Below the pieces are notes generated by a model. The model saw nothing but the letters and a program-made list of their open reading frames with translations. It was not told where the DNA came from and made no database searches. Source: Deltaproteobacteria bacterium (GTDB lineage: Bacteria; Myxococcota; JACPTQ01). From it: 64,000 bases of DNA. Position 1 is the stretch's first letter, and each line of letters opens with the position of its first letter. Position numbers and translations under genes: made by a program. This document shows positions 37,980 to 48,200 of the stretch, one piece after another. The stretch lies in the NCBI GenBank assembly GCA_016192705.1, contig JACPTQ010000057.1, positions 98,461 to 162,460 of the forward strand. Reading direction: 5' to 3'.

Positions 37980-38789
37980 CTAGGGGCAATCCCGCTCTAT
38001 CGTAACCGTCCAGTTGTCGATTCCGTGCGTGATGACCGAGTCGACGGAGGTGCTGGTGTTTGAGTTGCTGCGAAGGACGCCGAAGTGAATTTCGCCGCCG
38101 GTCGACGAAAAATCGGGCTCGGCCCCGTTTATCGCGCGGAAGTCGGACGGCTTGATCTGGAACCGCTTCTTCGTGGTCCAGACCAAATCCGTGAACGCGT
38201 TGTTCGAATCGAGGGACAGATGGTACGAGCGCCCGCCTTGCTGGAGAAGAAAAAGCGCGCCCACCGCTGCGCCCGGGAACGGCGGATCGAATTCGATCCG
38301 ATCTTCGGCGTAATCGATCCACAGGATGGCGCCTTCTGTTTGTGGGAGGTACGACGCGCGCACGTAAACGTGGTGAACCCCGATCGCCGATGGGTGCGGC
38401 ATCGTGTGCGTCATCACGCGGTAAGAGTTGGGGTTGCCGCCGGACGTGAATTGGCCAGCCGTCGCCGACGTGCCGTTTTGGCTCCAAACGACGGTCGATT
38501 GCCAGTCCGTGTCGAGAAACGTCGTGTCCGAGATGACAACCGGCGCGCAGCCCGCTCGACCCGCGTCCGCATCCGCACCCGCGTCCGCATCCGCACCCGC
38601 GTCCGCTGCGGCTCCCGCATCCAAAGCCGGCGGTGTCGGCGTTCCCCCGTCGATGGCCCGAACGGGCGGAGCGGGACTCGGCCCTGGCGGAATCGTTAGG
38701 TGGGTTCGCCCACACGCGCTAAGCGCAAAGAGCAACGCGATGAACGGTTTGGCGAAAGGCGCGCGATTATTAAATTCAAGTCTCTTCAT
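37980..38789 (-). CDS. Lipoprotein with DAG linker, function unknown
   Basis: 269 residues. Signal with lipobox IALLFALSAC. A Pro-rich segment then a DAG tract (AAADAGADADAGADADAG) leads to a soluble domain of about 180 residues. That domain is rich in beta strands (HHVYVRASYLPQTEGAILWI, GALFLLQQGGRSYHLSLDSN) and resembles a jelly-roll / carbohydrate-binding fold; no family certain. AAAGGAG 8 bases before the ATG. The shadow frame covering it on the same strand was rejected. Confidence 0.75.
   Translation of the reverse strand: MKRLEFNNRAPFAKPFIALLFALSACGRTHLTIPPGPSPAPPVRAIDGGTPTPPALDAGAAADAGADADAGADADAGRAGCAPVVISDTTFLDTDWQSTVVWSQNGTSATAGQFTSGGNPNSYRVMTHTMPHPSAIGVHHVYVRASYLPQTEGAILWIDYAEDRIEFDPPFPGAAVGALFLLQQGGRSYHLSLDSNNAFTDLVWTTKKRFQIKPSDFRAINGAEPDFSSTGGEIHFGVLRSNSNTSTSVDSVITHGIDNWTVTIERDCP
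38557..38622. repeat. GGGTGC/GGATGC hexamer tract
   Basis: Encodes the DAG linker of the lipoprotein at 37980-38789, read on the minus strand. Confidence 0.85.
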
Positions 38790-38938
38790 CTTCCTCTCCT
38801 TTAGTTTCGTTTCAACGGCGGTTCGGGGAAGAAGCAAAAGCAACCATATTGCCGAGGGGCACGCGGGTTGTCAACTGCTTTAATTCTTACGGGTTGGAAA
38901 AGAAACCGAATGGGTTAAAGCGGCTTTCGGGATTTCGC

Positions 38939-39226
38939 TTACCAGCGGTCGATGCTTCCGAGGTTGAACACCTTGGCGTAGCCAACCTGATTTAGAAACT
39001 GCAGCGCTGACGCACTTCGTTGACCGCTCCGGCAATAAACGACGATCGCGCGTTCCTTGGGGCCGCACTCGCCGACCCGTTGCACGATCTCCTGCACCGG
39101 GATGTTGACCGCGCCGGGGGCGTGGCGTTCGGCATATTCGTTTGGGGTCCGAACATCGAGAAGGAGCGCCCCCTCGGAAATGAGTTTGCGCGCTTCGTCG
39201 CCTGAAATGAATGACATCATGTCCAT
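38939..39226 (-). CDS. Single-domain rhodanese (sulfurtransferase)
   Basis: 95 residues, the GlpE-like short form. The first half shows LLLDVRTPNEYAERHAPGAV, and the active-site loop is CRSGQRSAS with the catalytic Cys. It carries a persulfide on this Cys for transfer to a thiol acceptor in the cytosol. AAGGAGG 9 bases before the ATG at 39226 fixes the start over one nine codons upstream. Confidence 0.93.
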   Translation of the reverse strand: MDMMSFISGDEARKLISEGALLLDVRTPNEYAERHAPGAVNIPVQEIVQRVGECGPKERAIVVYCRSGQRSASALQFLNQVGYAKVFNLGSIDRW

Positions 39227-39344
39227 ATCGAAAACCTCCTTATAGGGCCTCAAGAATATCGTAAAAGGGCGAACGCGAACAACCGAGGCGCTGAAGCGTT
39301 GTGTTTGGGCGACGTCGTCCTCATACTGTGATCGAGGCGAAGCG

Positions 39345-41207
39345 ATGGAAGCGCGATCGGCCGGTTTGATGAGATTCTTTTTGGGCGCGTTAGTTTCGTT
39401 TTGCGCCGCGTGCCCGTCCGCACGGCGGAACGAGCCCGTCGATCGTGTCGCGTCGGCGATTGTCGCGGTCGGGGTAAGTGCGGCATCGCCTTTGAGCGTC
39501 GCGCGAAGTCATCACACGGCGACGCTTCTTTTCGATGGGCGAATCCTCGTGTGTGGTGGCTATACGTCGATCGGGTTTACGACCGACGCATGCGAAATCA
39601 TCGACCCTGCAACGTCGCAAGTCGTGCCGGTCGCTGGGATGTCGGACGGCGGCTCGAACTGCTCGCCGGGAGACCGCGCGGGACACACCGCGACGCTGCT
39701 TCCCGATGGGCGGGTTCTGGTGACGGGTGGGGTCCAAGAAAACGGTGGGACGCCGGATTGGATTACCGGCCCGTGTCGCTACGATCCAGTCGCGAACCAG
39801 TGGACGTCAGTGCCGGCGTTTACGACAGGGCGCGCGTTTCATATTGCGTCGCTGCTCAACAGTGAAGGTGACGTGATTATTGTCGGAGGACAAACAGCCT
39901 CGAACAGCTATACGGGGACTTGCCGCCGCTACCTCCATGACGGAGGCGTCGGTTCGAGGTTCGATCTTCCTTGCGGCGCGTTGACCCAGACGCGCGGATA
40001 CCACGCGGCGTTCGCGTTTGACGGCGGTGTCTATGTGGTTGGAGGAGTTGGTGCATCGGCGGCTTACCGAGACACGTGGGAAGTTTACATGGACGGCGGT
40101 TGGACGCTGGGTGGCACGACAATGCCGGATGGCGGCCGCGCATCGCTGGTCGTTGAGCCGCGGGGAGACGGGACCGTGATGGTTTTCGGCGGGCACAACG
40201 CGACGACGACGTTTGCGACGGGGTTTATGTTTGATCCCGGGATGGGGACGTTTTCGCCAGAACAGCCCGTTCTCGGTGAAGATGCGGGGCGCACGGGGCA
40301 TACGATGAATCGTTCGCCGACGACGGACGACACGATCGTCGTGGGCGGCGACGTGTTTCCGTTTGAGGATGGTGGTGCGGGGATCGGCTCGGTGGTTGCG
40401 CTGGCCGCGGATGGCGATGCGGGGCGGACGACGGCGACACCGCGATACGCGCATCAGAGTGTTCTCGTGAACGTCGCCGATGCGGGCGGGCCGGCGCTCG
40501 TCGTTATTGGCGGACGGAGCGCCGGGGTGTCGCTCGCGAGCGTCGAGGTGATGTGTCTCGACAATCTGGCGGCGCGGCGATGCGCGGTGGGTGGGCGTTG
40601 TGTGGCGGCGGCTTCGACGAATCCGACGAGCGTCTGCCAGATTTGCGACATCGATGCGGGCGGATATGTGGCGTTGCCGGATGGGACGGGATGTGCCACG
40701 ACGGAGTTCTGCCGCGTGAATCTGACGTGCACGGGCGGCTTGTGCGATGGAGGTGTTCCGCGCGACTGCAGCGGTGTCGCGGATGAGTGCAACGACGGGG
40801 CCTGCGACGAGGTCAACGACGTGTGCGTAAAGGTGCCGAAGATCGACGCGGGCGCCGCGTGCGCGGATGCGGGAAGCGACGCGGGTGCGGATGGCGATGC
40901 GGGGTCGGACGCGGGCTCGGGGACGGATGCGGGCACGGATGGCGATGCGGGGTCGGATGCGGGCGCGGGCGCGGACGACGATGCGGGAGTGGTTGCGGAC
41001 GCGGGTGCGGTTGGCGATGCGGGGACGGGTGCGGATGCGGGGTCGGATGCCGGCGCGGGAGCGGGTGCTGACGCCGGAGTTCGCGGCTTCTCGCCACTTC
41101 CAAGCTGCGCCTCCTGCTCCTCGACGCTTGGCGACGGCGGTGGCGCCCTGATATGGATTTCGAATGCTCTCATCTTTCTTTCTCTCAGGCGCCGTCGGCG
41201 TCGATAA
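39345..41207 (+). CDS. Kelch-repeat lipoprotein with DAG tract and MYXO-CTERM-like tail
   Basis: 620 residues. The lipoprotein-like signal (MRFFLGALVSFCAACPSARR from residue 9) is followed by at least six Kelch-type blades, each with a double-Gly strand: GRILVCGGYT, GRVLVTGGV, GDVIIVGGQT, VYVVGGVG, GTVMVFGGHN, TIVVGGDVF. Cys-rich modules follow (residues about 405-505), then a DAG tract. The C terminus has a Cys pair, a hydrophobic helix and a basic end (SCASCSSTLGDGGG, ALIWISNALIFLSLRRRRRR). This is the layout of a MYXO-CTERM sorting signal. It is probably a surface-displayed binding protein. GAGG about 9 bases before the ATG at 39345 supports the chosen start, although ATG 39369 is an alternative. 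Confidence 0.85.
   Translation: MEARSAGLMRFFLGALVSFCAACPSARRNEPVDRVASAIVAVGVSAASPLSVARSHHTATLLFDGRILVCGGYTSIGFTTDACEIIDPATSQVVPVAGMSDGGSNCSPGDRAGHTATLLPDGRVLVTGGVQENGGTPDWITGPCRYDPVANQWTSVPAFTTGRAFHIASLLNSEGDVIIVGGQTASNSYTGTCRRYLHDGGVGSRFDLPCGALTQTRGYHAAFAFDGGVYVVGGVGASAAYRDTWEVYMDGGWTLGGTTMPDGGRASLVVEPRGDGTVMVFGGHNATTTFATGFMFDPGMGTFSPEQPVLGEDAGRTGHTMNRSPTTDDTIVVGGDVFPFEDGGAGIGSVVALAADGDAGRTTATPRYAHQSVLVNVADAGGPALVVIGGRSAGVSLASVEVMCLDNLAARRCAVGGRCVAAASTNPTSVCQICDIDAGGYVALPDGTGCATTEFCRVNLTCTGGLCDGGVPRDCSGVADECNDGACDEVNDVCVKVPKIDAGAACADAGSDAGADGDAGSDAGSGTDAGTDGDAGSDAGAGADDDAGVVADAGAVGDAGTGADAGSDAGAGAGADAGVRGFSPLPSCASCSSTLGDGGGALIWISNALIFLSLRRRRRR
40861..41073. repeat. GGGTGC/GGATGC hexamer tract
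   Basis: Encodes the DAG tract of the Kelch lipoprotein, just before its Cys pair and C-terminal helix. Confidence 0.85.
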
Positions 41208-41222
41208 TCGGGCGACCACGCG

Positions 41223-42014
41223 TTGATCGAACACGTCACCATCGGTGCCGTCGCCCTCTTCGTTTCGGCGCTAACGCTCTTCTCGGGGTTTGGCCTTGGC
41301 ACGCTCCTCATGCCAGCCTTTGCGTTCTTCTTACCGCTCGAGGCAGCGGTCGGCGCCACCGCAATCGTCCACTTGGCAAACAACATCTTTAAGGCGTCTG
41401 TTTTTGTGCGAAGCGTCGACTGGGGTGTTTTCGCGCGCTTCACGTTGCCCGCTGTCCTCGCGTCGTTCGCGGGCGCCGCGCTTCTCGGTCTCATGTCGGG
41501 CCTCGTCCCCATCGCCAGCTACACGCTCAGCGGATTTCACGCCAACATCACGCCGCTCAAAATTGCGATGGCGTGCCTCATCGCTTTTTTCTCGCTCTTT
41601 GAGCTCGTCCCGGCGCTCAGCCGGTTGTCGTTCGACCGGAAATGGTTACCGCTCGGCGGAGTCCTTTCGGGTTTTTTTGGCGGCATCTCGGGTCACCAGG
41701 GCGCGCTCCGCTCCGCGTTTCTCACGAAGGTCGGACTTAGCCCCACGGCGTTTGTCGGCGTCAATTCGGCGAGCGCGCTTCTCGTCGACGTTGCGCGGCT
41801 CTCCGTTTATGGCGCGCTAACGCTCTCGGGGCAGCTTGCGATGGTGACGCTCGACGGCGTTTGGTCGCTCATTGTTGTCGCGACGATCTGTGCGTTCGCG
41901 GGCGTCGTCGTTGGGCGACGCATGCTCAAGAAGGTCACGATGCGGGCGGTGCAGCTCGTGACGGGGGTTCTCCTTGTTGTCGTTTCACTCCTCTTGGGCG
42001 CGGGTCTTATTTGA
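41223..42014 (+). CDS. TauE/SafE-family sulfite/anion exporter-like permease
   Basis: 263 residues, about eight membrane segments, the usual length for the TauE/SafE family. Repeats include FGLGTLLMPAFAFFLPLEAA, AVGATAIVHLANNIFK, GVLSGFFGGISGHQGALRSA and ATICAFAGVVVGRRM. Relatives export sulfite, sulfoacetate or organosulfonates; the substrate here is unknown. Start is a TTG, since no ATG precedes the first membrane helix. Its stop shares one base with the ATG of the AddB-like gene (TGATG), so the two may be co-transcribed. Confidence 0.85.
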   Translation: MIEHVTIGAVALFVSALTLFSGFGLGTLLMPAFAFFLPLEAAVGATAIVHLANNIFKASVFVRSVDWGVFARFTLPAVLASFAGAALLGLMSGLVPIASYTLSGFHANITPLKIAMACLIAFFSLFELVPALSRLSFDRKWLPLGGVLSGFFGGISGHQGALRSAFLTKVGLSPTAFVGVNSASALLVDVARLSVYGALTLSGQLAMVTLDGVWSLIVVATICAFAGVVVGRRMLKKVTMRAVQLVTGVLLVVVSLLLGAGLI

Positions 42015-44692
42015 TGGACGCATCGTGGCGCGAGCCCATTCCAGAAGAGGCTCTTCGCGCCATTGCGGAAGCGTCACAGCGTGGGCCGAACTGGTTGTAT
42101 GTCGCGGGCGATGCGGTTCACGCGGCGCTTGTGCGGGCGGCGCTTCGGTCGCATGCGGGTTTTGGGTCTCGACCGTTTTGGGACGAGCCGGTCACCGATG
42201 TTTTGAGGCTCGCGGGGCGCGTGGCTCTAAGACGAGGTCTCGGTGTTGCGATGTCGCGGCCCGCGGAGCTTGCGCTCTCGGCGATTTGTGCCGACCGCGC
42301 AGGATTGCGGCGCGACGAGGCGAGCCGTTGGGTGTTGCTTTGGGGTAACGCACGCCTTGCGAATCCTGGTTTGGCATCGAGCGACGATTTGCGTGGCGCT
42401 CTTCCGCCCGCGGTTCACGGTTTTCTGAGGGCGTACGATGCGGCTCGTCGCCGCGCACGACTTTTTGATCGCGCCGATTTGCATGCGATCCTTGCGGACG
42501 AAGCAGCCCGATGGCGCGCGTCACGCCGAGCGGTTTTTCTCGATCTCGTCGACCCGAGACTCGCAATGTGGCGTGGGCCGCTTGCTCGGGAGCCGCGCGG
42601 GGACTTGTCGCTCACGGAGGTAACGCGTCCCGAGACGAGCGGTGTTCAAGAGCCGCACTGGACGTTGTTCGAAGACACGGTGGCTGAAGCGCGATCCGTG
42701 GCGAGCTGGGCGGCCGAGCGCGTTGCATCCGGGAAACGCGTCGCGGTCCTTGTGCCGAACGCGACGGTCGCGGGACGGGTCGTCGAGGCGCTTCGTGATG
42801 AGGCGGTTCATTTTTCATCTGCTCTCGGTGTTCCGCTTTCCGAGTTTCCCGTGTCAGGTCAAGTTCGCGAAACATTGGCGCGCCCCGAGTGGGCTGCGGG
42901 GGGCGAGCGACGGAGGGCCGAGGATCACGCGGTAAAACTTCTCGACGATCTCGAGAGCGCAGGGTTTACGCTCGATTTGGCGAACGCAACGGTCGCGTCG
43001 GCGACGCCCGAGGGGATGTTCGCCGTCGCCGCGGTCCAAGAAATCATGGCCAGCGCTGTGCGCGGCATTTCGGCTGCCGAGGTGCGGCCGCCGTCGGCCA
43101 GCCTTTTTGCCGCTGTTGTTCGACACCTTCTCGACGCGCATCACACCCGACCGCGTTTTGATGCGACGGCGCCAGTGCTCGTCGACAGCGCAGACCGAAC
43201 CTGTCCGCTCCCGGTCGACGCCGTCGCTATCGTCGGCGTTTGCCGCACGTACTTTGGGCACGCCAAGGAGTCCGCCGAAGTTTGCGCTTTCCGAAAGCGT
43301 TGGGGTCTCTCGGAGGCGCCGACGGCTCTGGCCCGCGTCTTGAGTGTTGTGAATCGCGCAGCGGCGATTGCCGGTGACGACGTCTGGATTTCGGGGGCTG
43401 AGCGTCACGGCGACGAGCGCCTTTCGCCGATTCGCGAATGGCTCGCGCGAGCGCGTCGCGGGTTGGCTCCGCCGTCGAAAATCGGGCCGTGCGCTTTGGA
43501 CCGGCACGTCGCGGAGGAGAACGTTGCCGTTGAACGTGCGCGCCATCGAGCTTGGGCGCCGTCGCCTTTCGACGGAGTTTTGTCGCCGACCGTCGCTGCG
43601 ATCGTTCGCGCGAGGCTCGGTCTCGACACGCGCGAAATCTCAGCCTCGCAGCTCGATGAGTACGTCGTTTGCCCATTTCGTTATTTCGCGCGGCGCGTGC
43701 TTGGGATCAAAGATCCGGCGCCGGCCGGTGGCGATATCGCAGCGAACGACGTGGGGACTTTTGTTCACGAGTTGCTCGCGGCGTTTTACGCGGGTCTGTC
43801 GCCGGAAATGCGCGCGGCCAAACGTGATGCAGCCTGGTGCGAACGGGCACGCGCGGGGCTCGTTGAGTTGGCTCTGGTGCGTCTCGCGGCGACACCGTGG
43901 CCAGCAACGTACGCGGCGCGTGTTCGGCACGAGCTTCTTGGAAACCCTTGCGAGCCGGGACTTGTTCAGCGCTTCATCGAAGAAGAGGCGCGCCAAAAGA
44001 CGCGGCCCTTGTTCATCGAGGCGCGCTTTGGTTCGACAACGCACGGCGTTGATGTGTTGTCGGCGGCGCCGCTCCTTGTTCAGGACGACCGGGGCTTCGT
44101 CGCCGATGGTCAGGAGGCCGTCAGCGTACGAATTCGCGGTGCGATCGATCGCGTCGATGTCGCGCCGGATGGGCGAAGTCTCGTGCTCTACGACTACAAA
44201 ACGGGGCCCGTGAAACCACCCGCAGCGCCTATTCTCGCGGGAACATCGTTTCAACTTCCGATTTATTTGTTGGCGCTCGCGCGGGCATATCCCGACCGAC
44301 CTGTCGTGTTTGGCGGTTTATACGCGCTCCACGATGCGCGTCGCGGAGAAAGTTTTGGGCCGCGCGACAAGTTCCAGCTGCGGCACCCGGAGCGCGCGCT
44401 GGAAGCGGGGCTTGGGCGCGGATACAAGTCGAATGGGCGGCGCGACGATTTTGATGATGTGCTCGAAACGGTGCGGCGTGCAATCGGCGCGCACGTGGAG
44501 TCGATCCGCGCGGGCCGCTTCCCAGTGGGGGCGCTCGACGCCGCGACGATGGGGTGTTCCGGGTGCGCGTTTCAGCTCGCGTGTCGCACAGACCCGGTGC
44601 GTGCGCTTGATGTTGTCGCAAGGCGTCCCGCGGAGTTTCCGCTGCCGATCGCGCATGAGGCGATCGATGAATTGTATGAGACGAGCGAATGA
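42014..44692 (+). CDS. addB: AddB-like PD-(D/E)XK nuclease with Fe-S cluster site
   Basis: 892 residues. The N-terminal 600 residues hold a degenerate helicase-like fold. The C-terminal nuclease shows Cys in VVCPFRYFARRVLGI, GTFVHELLAAFY, the metal-binding strand IRGAIDRVDV with Asp, then VLYDYKTG (Lys). It closes with CSGCAFQLAC, the C-x2-C-x5-C triad. One Cys in front and three at the end is the [4Fe-4S] pattern of Bacillus AddB. It pairs with the next gene, an AddA-like helicase-nuclease, to resect double-strand breaks for RecA loading. Shorter than Bacillus AddB (about 1150). Assignment to AddB rests on gene order and the Cys set. Confidence 0.83.
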   Translation: MDASWREPIPEEALRAIAEASQRGPNWLYVAGDAVHAALVRAALRSHAGFGSRPFWDEPVTDVLRLAGRVALRRGLGVAMSRPAELALSAICADRAGLRRDEASRWVLLWGNARLANPGLASSDDLRGALPPAVHGFLRAYDAARRRARLFDRADLHAILADEAARWRASRRAVFLDLVDPRLAMWRGPLAREPRGDLSLTEVTRPETSGVQEPHWTLFEDTVAEARSVASWAAERVASGKRVAVLVPNATVAGRVVEALRDEAVHFSSALGVPLSEFPVSGQVRETLARPEWAAGGERRRAEDHAVKLLDDLESAGFTLDLANATVASATPEGMFAVAAVQEIMASAVRGISAAEVRPPSASLFAAVVRHLLDAHHTRPRFDATAPVLVDSADRTCPLPVDAVAIVGVCRTYFGHAKESAEVCAFRKRWGLSEAPTALARVLSVVNRAAAIAGDDVWISGAERHGDERLSPIREWLARARRGLAPPSKIGPCALDRHVAEENVAVERARHRAWAPSPFDGVLSPTVAAIVRARLGLDTREISASQLDEYVVCPFRYFARRVLGIKDPAPAGGDIAANDVGTFVHELLAAFYAGLSPEMRAAKRDAAWCERARAGLVELALVRLAATPWPATYAARVRHELLGNPCEPGLVQRFIEEEARQKTRPLFIEARFGSTTHGVDVLSAAPLLVQDDRGFVADGQEAVSVRIRGAIDRVDVAPDGRSLVLYDYKTGPVKPPAAPILAGTSFQLPIYLLALARAYPDRPVVFGGLYALHDARRGESFGPRDKFQLRHPERALEAGLGRGYKSNGRRDDFDDVLETVRRAIGAHVESIRAGRFPVGALDAATMGCSGCAFQLACRTDPVRALDVVARRPAEFPLPIAHEAIDELYETSE

Positions 44693-45248
44693 CTCTGCCT
44701 GATCCCCGGTTAACGGCCAAGACCAGCATGGGGCGGTCGGGTTTGGGCTTGCTCCGGCTCGCGGAAGTCCTCGGGTCTGACATGAAATGTGAGTCTGCAC
44801 GAAATAAATCAAACATCATGAGAACGGCAATTCCACGCCCCATCGGCACCTCATCCCCTGCGGACGCGATCCGCAGCAAGCCCAACCCCCGCCCGCCCAA
44901 CCAGAAACCAGCCGTTTCCCTGGATCAGGGGTTCAAAGACGTGGGGGGTCGATCGATCGTCAGCCGACACCCAGCGGGTGAACTCTTCGTACCGCCCTCA
45001 AGCCCAGAAAATACGTCTCGGGAAAGCGGTCCGCCCGGACTTGCGCAGGGTCGGCAGGGGTGCCGCATAGGCGCGCCTCCGCAGGGTCTGCAGCGATATC
45101 GGCTGGGACCACCGAGCTTTCGCGTGCCTCTGAACTGCGGCTCTGTCGCGCGCGCGAGTTCAGACCCGAGGACGTCGGCGCGCCGAAGCGGGCTCCTGTC
45201 GACCCTCACGCTCACGAGCGAACCAACCGCTTATCCGAGGATTGGGGA
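44693..45248. other. Intergenic region before addA holding a MITE-like palindrome and a possible structured RNA
   Basis: 556 bases without a gene. The first 240 hold the imperfect palindromic element at 44698-44929. The rest is GC-rich and includes a closing stem (CGTCTCGGG 45014-45022 with CCCGAGGACG 45165-45174) around an 8-bp perfect stem (TCTGAACT 45129-45136 with AGTTCAGA 45157-45164). No open frame in it has a ribosome-binding site or family resemblance except the addA start itself. Confidence 0.6.
44698..44929. mobile_element. Imperfect palindromic MITE-like element
   Basis: The left arm begins CCTGATCCCCGGTTAACGG; the reverse complement of the right arm begins CCTGATCCAGGGAAACGG. Both arms later share GGGCTTGCT and then CGG-TCGCG-like sequence, so about 80 bases per side pair imperfectly around a 70-base A/T-richer centre. 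It begins 5 bases after the addB stop. Confidence 0.65.
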
Positions 45249-48200
45249 ATGACTTTGACCGATGCGCAACGCGCGGCGCTCGATACGACGCGGTCGACGG
45301 TGGTTGTGGCGGGGGCTGGGAGCGGCAAGACGACGGTACTTGTTGCGCGGTACTTGGAAACGCTCAGGTGCGGTGTCCCGGGTCGTGGCGCCGTCACGCC
45401 GGAAAACATCGCGGCGATCACGTTTACGGATGCGGCTGCGCGCAACTTGAAGCGTCGGGTTGCCGCCGTGCGCCCGGACCTCGACGTCGACGACGCGCCG
45501 ATATCAACGATCCACGGGTTCGCGGCGCGCCTTTTGCGGATGGATGTTGTTGCGCGGGCCGCGGGTTTGGCGGCGGGCGAGTTTCGCGTCATGTCGCCGC
45601 TTGAACGTCGCGCGGCTACGCGCCGTATGGTTGAAGCGTGGTGGGATGCCGCTGCATCATCGCCGAACACTGCCGTTGCGCGCGTTGCGGCGGAATGGAA
45701 TCGTGCGGCGATCATTCGTGCGCTCGAAACCCTTGTGGGGGATAAGGTCGCGACGCAGCGTTGGATCGCAACCTTGAGCGCAGCGACGTCGGAAAGCTTG
45801 GCGACCGATTGGCGGCGCGCGTATCCGCAGGCTTTTGCCGAGGCGGAAGCGGACGCGACCGAAGGTGTTCGCCGGTTGCCAGTTTTCGCCGAAGTGACGG
45901 TTGCGCTCGCGACGGTGGTGCGTGAGGTTTTGGCGGCGATTGAGACGGACAAGTCGAAGCGCGAGTTGCTCGACCATGACGATTTGCTTATGGGTCTTGA
46001 CCGCGCGCTTGACGACGCCGACGTGCACCGCGTCCTCTCTGACCGCTACGCGGCCATTCTTGTTGATGAGTACCAGGATGTCGACCCAGCGCAACAATCG
46101 ATCGTCACGAAGCTTGTCGGTGCGCCCGACCGCAGCGGGGCGCGGCCGGGCGCGCTTTTCGTCGTCGGTGATCCCAAGCAATCGATTTACCGTTTTCGCG
46201 GTGCGCGTCCCGCGGCGTTTGCGAACGCGGTCGCGGTTTTGGGTGATGCCGGTGCCACCGTGGATATGGACGATAATTTTCGGTCGGTGCCGCCGCTTCT
46301 CGCGATTCTTAATGCGGTGACGTCGAACTTTCTGGAGGCGGCGCGCCAAAACGGGCTCGACGTGCCGGCACCGCAGCCCCTCATTCCGCGGCGTCCCGAT
46401 AACTCGCCCTGTTCGGCCGCGATCCCCGATCCGGTGACGTTGTTTTCGGTGGCCAAGGCCGAAAACGAAATGCGCGCCGTCGCCGACTGGATCAGCGGCG
46501 TTCGCGCGCGCGGCGTTCCGCTCGAATCGATCGCCATCCTTCTTCGCGATCGCGCGCACCTGTCGAAACTCGAACGCGCGTTGGACGATTTCGCCATCCC
46601 TGCGCGTGTGCGAGCGGCCGGTGGTTTTTTTCGATCGGCCGTTGCGCGCGATTTCACGAACCTCTTTGCGGTCCTCGCCGATCCCGCGGATGAGATCGCC
46701 CTCCTTGGGTTTTTGCGCGGGCCACTCGTCGGCGTCTCCGACGATGCGCTCGCGATCCTATGCACGCGCGACGATGCGACACTGCGTGAATCGGTTTTCG
46801 CAGCGTGCCGCGACGAACTTGCCGAGCATGACGGGCGCGCCCTCGCTTTGGCCCAAGCGAACCTTGCCCGGTGGACCGCGCTCGCGACGCTCGTGCCCGT
46901 TCGCACGCTGCTGGCGGACATTTTGCGATTGACGGCCGCTGAAGCGATTTATTCGGGCGGCGAGCCGGAATCGGCGGCGCATTTGGCGCGGCTGCTTCGT
47001 TTGGCCGACACGGCGCCTCAGCAGAGCGCGCGCGAGTTCCACGAACTTCTCCGCGTCAACTTGCGCACGCTCGAGCGTGATGCGGCCTCCGACAACGACG
47101 GCGCCGAAGTCGCCGAGGCAGGAGCGGAGAATGACCGGACCGCGGAGGCGGCACTGGGCGGAGGTGTTGATGCAGGCCGAGTTTCGGTTCTCACCGTCCA
47201 TTCCGCGAAGGGGCTCGAATTCCCCATCGTGATCATCCCTGGCCTCGATCGCCCCATCGAGCGCAATGCGGCATCGTTCAAATGCGTCGAGGTCGACACC
47301 GCGATCGGGCCTCGCACAGAGCTGCTTCTGTCTCGCAAAGACCTATTCATCGTGCGTGCCGCCGTCGCGGCGCGTGAACGAAACGAGGAGATCGCTGAGT
47401 CGCTCCGCGTTCTTTACGTTGCGCTCACCCGTGCTTGCGATCGGCTTGTCCTTTTTTATCGCGAAGGCGGTCGCCGCGATTCGTGGGCGCGGCGGTTGAT
47501 TCCTGCGCTTGAAACGGCGGGCGTTGCGTCAAAGAAGTACCCGGCTCCGCCGTACGCAATCGCACCCGCAGGGGATTTCAACGCCAAGGCGCTAAGCCGC
47601 AAAGACCCAAAAAAAGAAGCCTCTTCCCTTTGCGTCACCGCGCCTTTGCGTCAAATCTCCCCTTCCGCATCCGCTCCCGCACCCGCTCCCATCCCCATCG
47701 TCTCGCCATCCCGTCTTCATCTCCTCGCCGAGTGTCCGCTCCGTTACAAGTTTGCCGTGGCGCTCGGAATCCCGGAGCCCCGCGTCACGCCGCGCCCCAT
47801 AGAAGCCACACGTGTTTCGCCGACCTTTCGCGGAGCCATCGTCCACCGGGCACTTGAGCGCACGGTTCGCGCGGAACCGGAATTCGACATCATCCTCGAC
47901 GAGTTTGGTGTCACCGACCCGAGCGCTCGCGCGGTTTTGCGCATCGATGCGCTCCGTGCGGTTGCAGCGTTCGAGGCCGATTCCGTCGGGTGCCAAGGCG
48001 TCGCTGCGCCGTTCCAGGCGCGAGAGGTCGCCGTTGAGTTTCCCTTTGATGGCGTTCAAATTCGCGGCGCGATCGACTTTGCATACGGCGATCCGGCGAC
48101 CGGCGCGTACGGCGTTATCGATTACAAGAGCGACGTGGTTGCGGCCAAAGACGTCGCGACGCGGGGTGCCGACCGAGGTTACGATTTACAACTCGCTCTC

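Noticed and set aside
36310-38715. One 801-codon minus-strand frame covering the histidine kinase and an upstream segment
   Set aside because: The first 272 codons overlap a better lipoprotein gene (37980-38789) in another frame and have no domain. The kinase starts at 37899.
44229-44900. Minus-strand open frame of 223 codons across the addB end and the palindromic element
   Set aside because: It overlaps the supported addB gene, has no family resemblance and reads low-complexity Arg/Ser sequence.
45014-45174. 6S RNA or RNase P RNA before addA
   Set aside because: The closing stem and one hairpin resemble 6S architecture, but the central bubble and conserved bases I know could not be found; kept only as a candidate structured region.
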